A model generated the notes under the pieces. That model was not told the DNA's origin, made no database searches, and saw only the letters and a program-made list of their open reading frames with translations. The translations under genes were made by a program, and so were the position numbers. A stretch of 64,000 bases of DNA, taken from positions 5,601,528 to 5,665,527 of the forward strand of contig CM060312.1 in the NCBI GenBank assembly GCA_030674185.1, written 5' to 3'. Numbering within the stretch: position 1 is the stretch's first letter; every line of letters begins with the position of its first letter. The stretch is from Monoplex corrugatus. Its lineage: Eukaryota; Mollusca; Gastropoda; Littorinimorpha; Ranellidae. Below, in pieces: positions 38,687 to 51,162 of this stretch.

Positions 38687-38815
38687 TTTGCCTCTGGGTC
38701 ATACTCTGACCACAGCCGTACAAACTCGTCCAGGTGATGGGGGCCCAGGATAGACCAAATCACGCGTCAGGTAGTCAAAATTGTCCATGATGACAGCCAC
38801 AAACAAGTTGATGAT
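38687..38815 (-). CDS. CaV1 exon: end of IVS6 and first half of EF-hand, with a one-base insertion
   Basis: The exon begins IINLFVAVIMDNFDYLTRD, the end of transmembrane segment IVS6 and the start of the cytoplasmic tail. After LTRD the frame is wrong: CGTGATTTGGTC is read instead of a GAT-TGG continuation, because of one extra base in an A run at 38757-38759. Skipping it gives WSILGPHHLDEFVRLWSEYD and PEA, the conserved EF-hand entry, and restores phase at the GTGAGT donor. The exon is 129 nt; 128 is expected from the phases. Acceptor TTTTTCTCAG. Confidence 0.92.
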
Positions 38816-39370
38816 CTGAGAAAAAGTACCATTTGGTTTAGACCTGTTTGTCTGTAACTGTTTTACAATCAAAATTGTTGAAAACAATATACAGTACTGG
38901 ACACCAAGATTAACTCACATCTATCTAAATTCTAAGGTTGAAACTTAAATTTCTGAGACCATGCTTTACATTAAAGGAATGAACAACAACAAAACCCACT
39001 AAAACATCAATAGTATTCCTTAACCAAAAGAGGATCTTGTTGGTTACACAAATAAATATAATGTCATAGTGTACCACTTTACAACCTTAAAATAATTATC
39101 GGAGAAATTACAAAGCATGAATTTTACAGATTTAATCATTATTCTGCACACGAGCCGAATGAATCAGGATGGACAGACAAACTATTTGCACAGACCCTGG
39201 CCTTGGCATACAACCAACAGAGCTGGAGGAATCTGGTGAACAGTTCTTTAATGCAGTGTCCCAGTGGTGCCTTTCACAGAAGTAGGGAGAACAACACAGA
39301 AGAAAGATTTCTTTCATTCTCTCAACAACTCCAAAACAAGTGTGACTGCCAACTTTCAAGCAAACAGAAA
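38816..39370. other. Intronic sequence without recognised features
   Basis: A/T-rich intron between the exons at 40547 and 38815; nothing recognised. Confidence 0.4.
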
Positions 39371-39645
39371 CCAGAAAAAACAAAGGAATAGGAACGCATA
39401 TTTAATGCAACAAGAAAGACAGGTGCAAATTTTTGGCCAACTGGCCTTTGTCAAGCATAAGATCACAAACAAACAAACAAACACCAGATACAAAATCTTT
39501 TTCTTCTAATTTTTGTATCTGGTGTTTGTTTGTTTGTGATATTATGCTTGACATAGGCCAGTTAGCCGAAAACTTGCGCCTGTCTTGTCTTGTTGTATTA
39601 AATACGGTTCCTATTCCTTTTTCATGTTTTTTTCTGGTTTCTCTC
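39371..39645. mobile_element. Foldback element, ~135-bp inverted arms
   Basis: The left arm (39371-39507) contains AAAGGAATAGGAACG, TGGCCAACTGGCCTTTGTCA and ACAAACACCAGATACAAA. The right arm (39511-39645) contains their reverse complements in order: TTTGTATCTGGTGTTTGT, TGACATAGGCCAGTTAGCC and CGGTTCCTATTCCTTTTTC. The spacer is only a few bases. A one-arm relative is at 18820-18950. In RNA this would fold into a long hairpin. Confidence 0.8.
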
Positions 39646-39782
39646 ACCAACATCATCTCATTTCAAAACTCAAGTCTTCATTCACTGACAAGAATAGCTT
39701 GTAAAGATTATTCCATGAGATACAGAAAGAGAGAAAAACAGAAACAGGCAGGCAGGAAGGCAGGGGAAGGGATGGAGGGAGT

Positions 39783-40500
<718 letters not shown>

Positions 40501-40546
40501 GAAAGCGACGAAGAAGGCAGGAGAAAATCACGAGTCCAGTGCTGAC

Positions 40547-40718
40547 CAGGAAAGAGCAGAGATGTAAAAGGAGATGAAGTAGACCACAGCAAACTGGTGC
40601 CACAGCTGTTGCCGTCAGGATCCGTTTTGTTGTAGCTGTCAGACGGTTGTCACACTTCACGTCTGGTGAGTCTCCACACGACAGCATGATATCCTGCCAT
40701 GCCTCTCCTGTTGCTGAC
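40547..40718 (-). CDS. CaV1 repeat IV pore and IVS6 exon with three one-base deletions
   Basis: The exon starts SATGEAWQDIMLSCGDSPDV, containing the repeat IV pore-loop glutamate (TGEAW) that forms part of the selectivity filter. Three one-base losses follow, near 40643-40646, 40591-40593 and 40560-40564. Between them the other frames give SDSYNKTDPDGNSCGT, then FAVVYFISFY (IVS6), then LCSFL before the donor. The three losses sum to three bases, so the exon length (172 nt) stays in phase although its middle reads wrongly. The acceptor, TGATACAG before GTCAGCAACAGG, is the sequence amplified in the adjacent 44-bp array. The donor is a weak GTCAGC. Confidence 0.92.
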
Positions 40719-42945
40719 CTGTATCACCCATAAAATACACACATTGCACTGTCCTGTTGTTGACCTGTATCACCATAAAACACACATTACACTGTCCTGT
40801 TGCTGACCTACATCACCCATAAAACACACATTACACTGTCCTGTTGCTGACCTGTATCACCCATAAAACACACATTACACTGTCCTGTTGTTGACCTGTA
40901 TCACCCATAAAACACACATTACACTGTCCTTTTGCTGACCTGTATCACCATAAAACACACATTACACTGTCCTGTTGCTGACCTGTATCACCCATAAAAC
41001 ACACATTTACACTGTCCTGTTGTTGACCTGTATCACCATAAAACACACATTACACTGTCCTGTTGTTGACCTACATCACCATAAAACACACATTACACTG
41101 TCCTTTTGCTGACCTGTATCACCATAAAACACACATTACACTGTCCTGTTGCTGACGTACATCACTCATAAAACACACATTACACTGTCCTGTTGCTGAC
41201 CTACATCACTCATAAAACACACATTACACTGTCCTGTTGCTGACGTTACATCACCCATAAAACACACATTACACTGTCCTGTTGCTGACCTACATCACTC
41301 ATAAAACACACATTACACTGTCCTGTTGTTGACCTACATCACCATAAAACACACATTACTTTGTCCTGTTGTTGACCTACATCACCCATAAAACACACAT
41401 TACACTGTCCTGTTGCTGACCTACATCACCCATAAAACACACATTACACTGTCCTGTTGCTGACGTACATCACCCATAAAACACACATTACACTGTCCTG
41501 TTGCTGACCTACATCACCCATAAAACACACATTACACTGTCCTGTTGCTGACCTACATCACCCATAAAACACACATTACACTGTCCTGTTGCTGACCTAC
41601 ATCACCCATAAAACACACATTACACTGTCCTGTTGCTGACCTACATCACTCATAAAACACACATTACACTGTCCTGTTGTGACCTACATCACCCATAAAA
41701 CACACATTACTTTGTCCTGTTGTGACCTACATCACCCATAAAACACACATTACACTGTCCTGTTGCTGACCTACATCACCCATAAAACACACATTACACT
41801 GTCCTGTTGCTGACCTACATCACCCATAAAACACACATTACACTGTCCTGTTGCTGACCTACATCACCCATAAAACACACATTACACTGTCCTGTTGCTG
41901 ACCTACATCACCCATAAAACACACTGCACTGTCCTGTTGCTTACCTACATCACCATAAAACACACATTACTACTGTCCTGTTGCTGACCTACATCACCCA
42001 TAAAACACACATTACTCTGTCCTGTTGCTGACCTACATCACCTATAAAACACACATTACACTGTCCTGTTGCTTACCTACATCACCCATAAAACACACAT
42101 TACACTGTCCTGTTGCTGACCTACATCACCATAAAACACACATTACTCTGTCCTGTTGCTGACCTGTATCACCCATAAAACACACATTACACTGTCCTGT
42201 TGCTGACCTGTATCACCCATAAAACACACATTACACTGTCCTGTTGCTGACCTACATCACCCATAAAACACACATTACACTGTCCTGTTGCTGACCTACA
42301 TCACCCATAAAACACACATTACACTGTCCTGTTGCTGACCTGTATCACCCATAAAACACACATTACATTGTCCTTTTGCTGACCTACATCACCATAAAAC
42401 ACACATTACACTGTCCTGTTGTTGACCTACATCACCATAAAACACACATTGCACTGTCCTGTTGCTGACCTACATCACCCATAAAACACACATTACACTG
42501 TCCTGTTGCTGACCTACATCACTCATAAAACACACATTGCACTGTCCTGTTGCTGACCTACATCACTCATAAAACACACATTACACTGTCCTGTTGCTGA
42601 CCTACATCACCCATAAAACACACATTACACTGTCCTGTTGCTGACCTACATCACTCATAAAACACACATTGCACTGTCCTGTTGCTGACCTGTATCACCC
42701 ATAAAACACACATTACATTGTCCTGTTGCTGACCTACATCACCCATAAAACACACATTACACTGTCCTGTTGCTGACCTACATCACCCATAAAACACAAT
42801 TACATCGTCCTGTTGCTGACCTACATCACCCATAAAACAACATTACACTGTCCTGTTGCTGACCTACATCACCCACAAAACACACATTACACTGTCCTGT
42901 TGCTGACCTACATCACCCACAAAACACTTACTATACTGTCCTAGC
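40705..42945. repeat. 44-bp minisatellite, ~50 copies, carrying the pore exon's 3' splice site
   Basis: Units read CTGTCCTGTTGCTGACCTAC, ATCACCCATAAAACACACAT, TACA. On the coding strand each holds TTTTATGGGTGATGTAG, then GTCAGCAACAGGA. The authentic exon at 40718 begins GTCAGCAACAGGA after TGATACAG, so the monomer is a copy of the intron end plus the first 13 exon bases. A minority of units have the TGTATC variant (TGATACAG on the coding strand), like the real acceptor. The array starts at the exon edge without a gap. Confidence 0.96.
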
Positions 42946-42973
42946 TTCTATTGTTTTACATTGAATAACAAAA

Positions 42974-43425
42974 ATAGACCAATCATTGAGATGTACTGGT
43001 TAGAACAATGTACTAATGACTGGACGGTTGTGAGTTCAAATCTCCATAAATCCCTTCAAAAATCATTATAGGATTTTACAGCTCCAACCGGCTCTTATCC
43101 AGAGTTGGGTGTGCTATGGGCTCATTGGGAAGACTAGAACCACACAGTCAGGTCTCCTCCACTTCATGGACATGTCATTGAGGGTGTTGCTCAAATTTTC
43201 TGACTAACATTGCAGGTATCTGTATCTCTCAGGCCTGGTCAACACCAGCATATATCAGGATAGTAAGTGCAAAGTACAGCTCTGTCACTCTGTCTCAATC
43301 CTAGATGAAACTCCATAGCATCATGGTTATCATCTCATTGTTGTCATCATCATCACATTGTAAAAACTGTGCCAGCTTCTGAGGCCATTAACATGGTGTA
43401 GAAAATGGGACCCCCAAAAAAAAAT
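42974..43425 (+). mobile_element. tRNA-derived SINE, copy C, degenerate head
   Basis: The head (GAGATGTACTGGTTAGAACA, then GTTGTGAGTTCAAATCTCC) matches the tRNA-like part of copy A with decayed A and B boxes. The body (CAGCTCCAACCGGCTCTTATC to TGCCAGCTTCTGAGGCCATT) is complete and ends in an A-rich tail at about 43410-43425. It starts right after the 44-bp array. Confidence 0.82.
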
Positions 43426-43984
43426 CGGAAAAAAGAACAAAACAAAACAACAACAAAAATAAAAAATACAAGAGCAAACAATGTCACCTAGGGAAGGCGG
43501 ACACAGCCCTCTCCTCTATATTTTGATTCTATATTTTCATTTCTGTATTGTATGAATTTCAAGCTGCTCTCCTTGGGAAATGTGCATAGCCACAGTGCAA
43601 CCCCAGTTTTCTCTTTTCAAATAGTAACTCACAAATACTGTGTACATATATGTGCCACACACTAACAGTCACTCACAAACTTACGTTACCTGCCAAATTA
43701 CATCCAACGATTATTATAAATACACAATGTTCATCTCTGCCTTCTGACAGTGGAAATTCACCTTTACTGAACATGCTGGAGATCCAAAACACAAGGAACA
43801 GCTTGCATGGTGCTAGTCTGAACAATAGCTGAATAAGCTGTGCTCCGTATCTTTCTTTCCAATCAAAGCTGATTATGGGATCTAGGTTTACAGGGGTCTA
43901 GGTTTACAACCCACATGGCAGTAGTTGTTTTTTCTCAGATCATCGCACTTTGGGAGCTTTCCTTTGTGCTCAAGGTTTTTTTCT

Positions 43985-44425
43985 TTTTGGTTCCATTTTC
44001 TTCACCACCTTAATGGCCACAGAAGCAGGTATGGTTTTTACAATGCAATGATGATGATGGCGATGAGGATACCAATGATGCTACTGGATTCCATCAAGGA
44101 CTGAGACTACATGATAGGGTTGTACTCTACGCTTACTGTCATGATATATCCTGGCATCAACCAGGCTCAAGAGATACAGACACCTGCCGTGTCGGTAGAC
44201 GATTCGAGCAACACCCCCAATGACACATCCGTGAAGTGGATGACACTTAACTGTGAGGTCCCAGTCTTCCAAATGAACCTGTAGCATGCTCAATTGTAGG
44301 CTTGGGTCGGTTGGAAGCTGAAAAATCCCACAATGATTTTTAAGGGACTGATGGGAAATTTAAACCCACAACTTTGCAGTTGGCAGTCCGTTGTGCCAAC
44401 CACTACACTACTAGCAACTGGAGCA
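43985..44425 (-). mobile_element. tRNA-derived SINE, copy D, inverted
   Basis: The same SINE lies here on the minus strand: the tRNA-like head is at the right (GTTGGCACAACGGACTGCCA and GTTGTGGGTTTAAATTTCCC on the minus strand) and the body runs leftward to TGGCCATTAAGGTGGTGAAG. With copy C about 560 bases away it forms an inverted SINE pair in one intron. Confidence 0.8.
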
Positions 44426-44823
44426 ATTTACATTTCAGTTTCACCTAGCTGAAGTGATGGTTTGGTTCAGCTAACCCAGTCGTTTCGTACAAAATACTGC
44501 TTTTTTCAATCACGCTGTCTTTATGCAAAAGTTGCTGGAAGTCAACAAAGCAGTTACAGCAGTTTTATGACAGATTTAGAAGAAAAGTAAACAAAAGCCA
44601 GCAATACATTCATGGAAAGCAGGCAACAAAATTGATGAAATACCATTTTGAAATGAGAATGAAGTGTAGATCTTAGTGAGATGAAAAGTATATCAATCCA
44701 CTGTAAAAGTTAAAAGCTAACAAGCCAAAAATAAAAAGGCTCCAATGTTTTCTCAGACTGGGTTGGTTATCATTCTCAAACAAAACTGTAAAGACCAATC
44801 AATCTCAAAAAGAACATACTCAC

Positions 44824-44915
44824 CGAAACAGGACCAGCACAGCATGGGGAAAAGTTTGAAAGTTGTTATTGCGGTGGATCTGGGTTTCATCATCCAGTCG
44901 GATCTTTCCAAACAC
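44824..44915 (-). CDS. CaV1 exon: IVS5-pore turret, [20 protein letters not shown]
   Basis: This 92-nt exon encodes [20 protein letters not shown] and [10 protein letters not shown] plus two bases of an Arg codon. It covers the extracellular turret and the pore helix start of repeat IV (NNNFQTFP is invariant in L-type channels). Acceptor TGTACAG and donor GTGAGT are good, the frame is intact, and the split Arg codon joins the pore exon to give FRSATGEAW. Ser in place of the Cys seen at that site in vertebrate CaV1 is a known invertebrate and CaV2-like variation. Confidence 0.95.
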
Positions 44916-45204
44916 CTGTACAGACAGCGTGAATACAGCTCTTGTGTGTCTGTTCTGTCTGGTGCTGCCATGTACTATGATGTACTGAATCAACTGTGCT
45001 TTCTGTGTGCTAACAATTTCTAGCACATGTGACATGTTCTGGTTGTGTCTGTCCAGACTAAGTTTCTGAATGTCTTCAGTCCTTTGGAAACTGGCAAGCA
45101 CATCAATTCGTGACTGTAATCAAACAGTTGCAATACCATGGTTTTCATGTTTACATAGCACATTAAACCAAAAATAAAAAAAAATTTCCTAGCACATTAC
45201 ACTA

Positions 45205-45850
45205 AAAATGTTTTACGGTTACAATAAAAGAGATAAAAGATCTTACAGTGACCATAAGGAGATAAATGTCTTTACATGACAATAACAGAGAAAAGATCTT
45301 ACAGTTGACAATAAAGGAGATAAAAATGATCTTTACATTACAAAAAAGGGAGTAAAAATTATCGTCACGCTGAAATAAAAGGGTAAGATAAAAATATCTG
45401 CACAGCTGACAATAAAATGGGGAAAAAATGATCTTCATGGCTGACAATAAGGGAATAAAATATCTTCACAGCTGCAATAAGGGGATATAAATTTTTCACA
45501 GTGACAAAAGGATAAATTATTTCACACTGACAATCAAATAGGTAAAAATTATCTTCAGGCTGAATAAGGGTATAATGATTTCACAGAGACAATAAGGGAT
45601 AAATTATCTTCACAGATACAATAAAAGGGATAAAATGATCTTTCAGCTGACAATTAAAACGGATAAAATTATCTTCACAGTGACAATAAAAGGGGGATAA
45701 AAATTATCTTCAGGATGACAATAAAAGGGGGATAAAAATTATCTTCATGGCTGACAATAAATGGGGATAAAAATTATCTTCATGGCTGACAATAAAAGGG
45801 GGATAAAAATTATCTTCATGGCTGACAATAAAAGGGGATTTTAATTTAAA
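45205..45850. repeat. Degenerate ~33-bp minisatellite (GACAATAAAAGGGGATAAAAA...)
   Basis: About 20 units of the type TGACAATAAAAGGGGATAAA, AATTATCTTCATGGC are seen. The right-hand units (45680-45840) are nearly identical and the left-hand ones increasingly eroded by small deletions. It lies in the intron between the exons at 46185 and 44915. Confidence 0.88.
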
Positions 45851-46184
45851 TCCCCTTTTAATAAATATACTCACCATATCTTACAGCTCACTAATGCAAG
45901 AGACCATACTAACTGTGAAATACTTGACCAGGTGTTCGAGAACTCGGTGAAAAGACATCCATCGCCAGGTGCTGCTGCCACACCCTGTCCTGATACCTGG
46001 TTCCAGCCCAAGTGACTATCTTCCTCTTTAACAAAGTAGGTTAGAACAGGAATACCTGCTGCCAACCAATAAGCAGAGGGTAGTGGAGCAGGTAGGGCAG
46101 GCACAGACGATTATGCATTTGAACAATCCATTATTTGAATCGCATCACGCAGATTACTGTCATATTTTCATGTCAATTTCTTAC

Positions 46185-46250
46185 CTGCATTCCGATGACA
46201 GCGAAGATGAAGAACAGCATCACGATCAGTAACGCTACATATGGTAGAGC
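46185..46250 (-). CDS. CaV1 exon: transmembrane segment IVS5
   Basis: This small 66-nt exon encodes [20 protein letters not shown] and MQ, phase 0 at both ends. It is the IVS5 pore-lining-module helix and is nearly invariant among L-type channels ([22 protein letters not shown] in vertebrates is the family pattern). Acceptor TGTGTGCAG and donor GTAAGA are good. It connects KSFQ of the S4 exon to VFGKI of the turret exon. Confidence 0.96.
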
Positions 46251-46412
46251 CTGCACACATAAGCGTATTTTCCACCTTGGGATAATGTGTCAATAATTTT
46301 CAAATGTTTAAAACATACTTTTTAATCTGTGAATGTAAGCTAGTAGCTGATTTTATATATCTGTTGAACAGAGGGTGCTTGTCAGAAGCAGCACTACATT
46401 TTTAGTCTTGTT

Positions 46413-46590
46413 TTAACCTTTTCACTCCCTTACCCTGTCCATTACCCTCCTGTGTTGCCAGCTGTGATAGCAAAGCAAAAACTTAACCCTTTCACTCCCT
46501 CATCCTGCAGGAAGCTGGCAGATAGGGTGAGGGAGTAAAAAGGTTAAGTTTTTCAAGATGGTGGACCAGGTTTGGGTGCCAAAGAGTTGA
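46413..46590. mobile_element. Palindromic TTAA MITE, copy 8, with intact inner hairpin
   Basis: The outer part starts TTAACCTTTTCACTCCCTTA and ends GGTGCCAAAGAGTTGA. The inner part, TTAACCCTTTCACTCCCTCA to GAGGGAGTAAAAAGGTTAA around CCTGCAGGAAGCTGG, is an almost perfect palindrome with TTAA at each end. It shows the nested structure of the family most clearly. Confidence 0.72.
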
Positions 46591-46639
46591 GCCTCTTCAT
46601 GAATGCACTGCAGTGGTATTTGGAGTCTGAGAACATCAC

Positions 46640-48860
46640 TGTGATTTTTAGGAGATAAAGAGCACAGAAGATTAGACAACACATCTTGCTCATACAGGAT
46701 ACCTTCCAAGCCCATAAAGTGATGCCAGCTTCCGTTTATTGACCTGGAAAAGGCCTTTGACAACTGTGGACAGTCAGTCTCCTTGTCAAACTCTTGCACA
46801 TAGGCATCAAGGCAACCTGTACTAATAGATAAAGGCATCTCTGTACAGCCGTAGGTCCCAGATACTTGCAGACAGACACTGTGGAGCAAAGCGTTGCGCC
46901 CCAAGGAGTACAGCTGGGAGGAGTACAGTCACCAACTCTCATAGTTTTCATCAAAGACCTCAAGCTAGAGCTACCCAAAAGATATGTGTAGTCCTCTAAG
47001 CAGGTGACCTAGTATTTTGGTGCATTGAACAGTATGCAACAACCACAGCCTACACAGCAGCTACCCTGAACAGACTGGGAAACATACCTATTGAATATGA
47101 AATTCATTGTGGTTCTATTTCAGGGTGTTGTTCACCCAACCATAAACACCTGCAGCAAGTACCTCCACCACTATCACATCAAGACAGCAGTCTTCCTCAT
47201 GCTGACCAACCTGAGGACATCCCAGTAGCAGCAGCAGATCTAGCTGATTGTGGTTCACAACATGTCATACTCCACCATGTCCTCGACTGGTGACTGCCAC
47301 TTCAACCTCCACCACTATTAAAAACTACTCACACAACTACACACAGCTATACACCAGGGCCTCCAATGGTTACACTGCCAAAAAGCCACTATGTTATACT
47401 CATAGAGCATATTGTGCATGATCACAAACTTCCAGACCAACACTTGGTATTAACCATCTAGATGAAATCTTGTCGGCCACAGTTATCTCTTTCTCCACCA
47501 AAGCACAGCCTGGAAACTTGATCCCAGCAGATACAACACTACAATAGACAGACCAACAGCCATAACTGGAAGTCACATCCGACAAATGGCCGACAGGAAG
47601 CACAACATATAGAACACAGAACTAAGACCAGAAGAAAGTTAACATCATGAAAAAAACTAGTGTGAACACAATGGGATGCCAAAATAACGCAAAAACATCT
47701 GTCAAAGAACCATACAGCTACACCATGAATATGGCTCCAGCTCATGGATGACAGCAGCACATTCACACCAACAGACCCCTGACAGAGTCCAGAACCAAGT
47801 GGTGAGTCATCATCGGCACAAGGATATTCAGAATATGGAATCTGTCACAGGCATACCTCCACTGATGAAGAGATGGAAATGCAAAGCCTTGATTCAATAC
47901 ACGCAAACCAAAATTCCATCAGATCACCTGCTGGATAACAGAATAAAGGCACTTGGTTCAGGAGGATTGAAAATATCAAACTTCATGAGATATCAGATTG
48001 CTGCAGACTTCTCTAAGAACGGCAACCAACAAAATAGAGACCCTGCAAGTCAGCAACTGTCCTTCACCCTGGGAAAACAAGTGAAGAACACTACCATCTA
48101 CACTTCAGTTCCTCATCTCACTACAAAAGACAAACAGCGATGTCAGCAAGTCCACCCCGACTCCGGCCATGCTTGAAGAAAGGTACGCCCAGGAAGCATG
48201 GAGACAGGCTTACAGAGATGGGTCTGCCATGGATGCAATCAAAAACAAAGTGCTGAGGCATACGTCCAGTTCCCAAATAAAACAACAGCAAGCTGAAGCA
48301 CCAACTGGACTTCACTGCACAAACTACAGAGAAGTTGAGGCCCTGGTCCACACAGCAAACATCATTAACAAATACAACAAGCAAATTACCACATCTACAA
48401 GAAGCACGGCAAAACCTCATGTGCACCAAACAATGTACTACAGCAGATTCCATCACATTGTGATATCTCAGGAAAGAAGAGGCGGATGAATGGCAAAGTT
48501 GGGAGCAGAGCATGAACAGAAAAACATCAACCTTGTTGAGATGAAAAGCATCATCAAAGCTTGTTCAGAACATCCCAGCTACATTACAATATCCTCTGCC
48601 TGCAAATGGGCATGACAATGAACCACCACATGAACAAGCGCTTCCAACTTATACCATTCCCGTTGGTGTCCTTGTGGAGAAGCTCACCAGACAACAGAAC
48701 ACATCCTCCAGGACAGCAAGAACTACCAGTCACTGAGGGAGGTCTGGCCAGCACCCTGAGCTGAAGAAGAAACTGTACAGGCCTGTGGATGCACCACAGA
48801 AGATGACTTATTTCATCCTCGAGAATAAACACCAAATGTGACAGCAAACAAGACGAAGGA
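46640..48860 (+). pseudogene. Old, multiply broken non-LTR retrotransposon
   Basis: Reverse transcriptase pieces are readable on the plus strand: PFIDLEKAFDN (motif A) near 46735, KGVQLGGVQSPTLIVFIKDL (motif B) near 46905, DLVFWC, EQYATT (after motif C) near 47005. Downstream, VTGIPPLMKRWKCKALIQYT and IKALGSGGLKISNF near 47850-47980 resemble the post-RT region of Ingi/Nimb-like elements. CPCGEAHQTTEHILQDS near 48670 resembles the C-terminal Cys/His motif. Stops and shifts are frequent, so it is far older than the element at 32840-34860. Clade assignment is tentative. Confidence 0.75.
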
Positions 48861-49065
48861 GCCTTCAGATCAAATGACTTGCTGCGTGGCTGGTTCCATT
48901 ACCACTGAGCACCCTGGACAAACAAGTTCTGGCATCATGGGACCAATCAAGGGCCACCTGTAGAAATGGATCCAACAATACCATTAACCAAAATTTGGTC
49001 TGGAGGAAGTCTCAAGATGAGACTATAAATTACCATGATGACAACTATCCCGATTCTGGTATGTA

Positions 49066-49165
49066 TCAGCATGAACAGAAAAACATCAACCTTGCTGAGA
49101 AGAAAGTCATCATCATGAACAGAAAAACATCAACCTTGCTGAGAAGAAAGTCATCATCAAAGTTA
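49066..49165. repeat. Short direct duplication related to 48508-48565
   Basis: CATGAACAGAAAAACATCAA followed by CCTTGCTGAGAAGAAAGTCA occurs twice in tandem here and once, diverged, at about 48510, within or beside the retrotransposon relic. It suggests local duplication after insertion. Confidence 0.7.
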
Positions 49166-49473
49166 TGTTCAGAACATTCCAGGTGAGGTGAGATTGTCTG
49201 TTTAACAGACTGTTGACAGAGCTGTGCACACAAAATCAGATGTCTCAAGCTCCAAACCAGCAAGCAACACAGAACCTGGCCTGTCGGCTGTCCATCTTGA
49301 TGCTCCCATCATTTTGGTGTCAGTCAGTGTACTGTTTCGTAGGTCCTGCTCACCCTCACCCTGTCCCCATTTCAAGACTTTGCTATAGAGCTTTGCACTG
49401 GCTCAGAGTCTGCCTGATAATCACTGGCATATTTTGGTAAAGTACGTAAGGCATTGTCTGAGCGTGATGAAAA

Positions 49474-50335
49474 CTTTCTGAACTCAGAACTCTTGAATAA
49501 ACTTAGAACTCTTGAATAAACTTAGAACTCTTGAATGAACTTAGAACTCTTGAATAAACTTAGAACTCTTGAATAAACTTAGAACTCTTGAATAAACTTA
49601 AACTCTTGAATAAACTTACAACTCTTGAATAAACTTCAGAACTCTTGAATAAACTCACAACTCTTGAATAAACTTACAACTCTTGAATAAACTTACAACT
49701 CTTGAATAAACTTAGAACTCTTGAATAAATAGAACTCTGACACAACTCTTGAATAACTTAAACTTTTTGAATAAACTTACAACTCTTGAATAAACTTACA
49801 ACTCTTGAATAAACTTAAAACTCTTGAATAAACTAGAACTCTTGAATAAACTTAGAACTCTTGAATAAACTTAGAACTCTTGAATAAACTCAGAACTCTT
49901 GAATAAACTCAGAACTCTTGAATAAACTCAGAACTCTTGAATAAACTTTAGAACTCTTGAATAAACTTAGAACTCTTGAATGAACTTAGAACTCTTGAAT
50001 AAACTTAGAACTCTTGAATAAACTTAGAACTCTTGAATAAACTTAGAACTCTTGAATAAACTCAGAACTCTTGAATAAACTTAGAACTCTTGAATAAACT
50101 CAGAACTCTTGAATAAACTTAGAACTCTTGAATAAACTAGAACTCTTGAATAAACTTACAACTCTTGAATAAACTTAGAACTCTTGAATAAACTCAGAAC
50201 TCTTGAATAAACTTAGAACTCTTGAATAAACTTAGAACTCTTGAATAAACTCAGAACTCTTGAATACACTTAGAACTCTTGAATAAACTTAGAACTCTTG
50301 AATAAACTTAGAACTCTTGAATAAACTTAGAACTC
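49474..50335. repeat. 19-bp minisatellite, ~45 copies (ACTCTTGAATAAACTTAGA)
   Basis: Units read ACTCTTGAATAAACTTAGA with CAGA, CACA and TACA variants and rare deletions. The array is homogeneous and lies in the intron between the exons at 53102 and 46250. Confidence 0.97.
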
Positions 50336-50821
50336 TGCTCAAGAAATAATACACATTAGATTAAAAAAAAAAAAAAAGGACGTGCAAATATTCTCCTTTT
50401 TCTGTATCAGTATTGCACACTTTGCATAAATCAGCCCCCCCAAAATGGCACTGCCTAATTAAACCTGTGTTGGGTCAGATAAAAGCAGCATTTGCCAACT
50501 AAAGCAACATCTTTCCCACCAATGTCTTAACAGCACTGTTCACATTCAAAAAAAAAAAGAAGAAAAAAAACCCCACAAAAAAACAGCTGGTTTCAACAGT
50601 CTATGTCTTCGTGTTACAATATCAATGATTCAACAAGAAAGGAATTAAAATTGCATTTAAAACAAGGACAAGTGGCATGGGTGGTGATGGTGAGGAAGAA
50701 CAAAAAGAAAGCAAACAAATTCCATTCAATGGCTGATTAAATTGAAGGCATCCCACCTATTACTTTCAACAAGCGATTTCTTTTTTAACATATACCAACA
50801 GACTTCTCACCAAGCAAAGCA

Positions 50822-50857
<36 letters not shown>

Positions 50858-50873
50858 GTAACCAAGAAAACTA
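50336..50873. other. A-rich intronic sequence with a 31-base poly-A run
   Basis: Several A runs occur, the longest at about 50824-50854. It directly precedes the left TTAA of the piggyBac-like element. No coding signal. Confidence 0.6.
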
Positions 50874-51162
50874 TTAACTCTCTTGCTATGAGAGTCAGGA
50901 CTTCCTGCTCATGTCTCAACAACGCTTGTGTATGAGCGTTGTAGAAATCAGACTTGGGTTTTGAAAATTCGCGGGGCTTTCAGTATTTCTGTTTACCCAA
51001 ACTAATGGCCAGAAATAGGTTCTTTGGTCATTCTTAGCCTGGTTTCAAGCCATTAGGTCACTGTACTCAGCAGTTGGTGTGTAGACAATGCAAAGATGAC
51101 GGAAAAGCAAATGGCTGAACAATACTCAACATCTCAGCGCTCTTCAAGACAATCTCTTCCTT

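Noticed and set aside
47748..48176. 142-codon plus-strand frame as an independent gene
   Set aside because: Its sequence fits the post-reverse-transcriptase part of the old non-LTR element that surrounds it.
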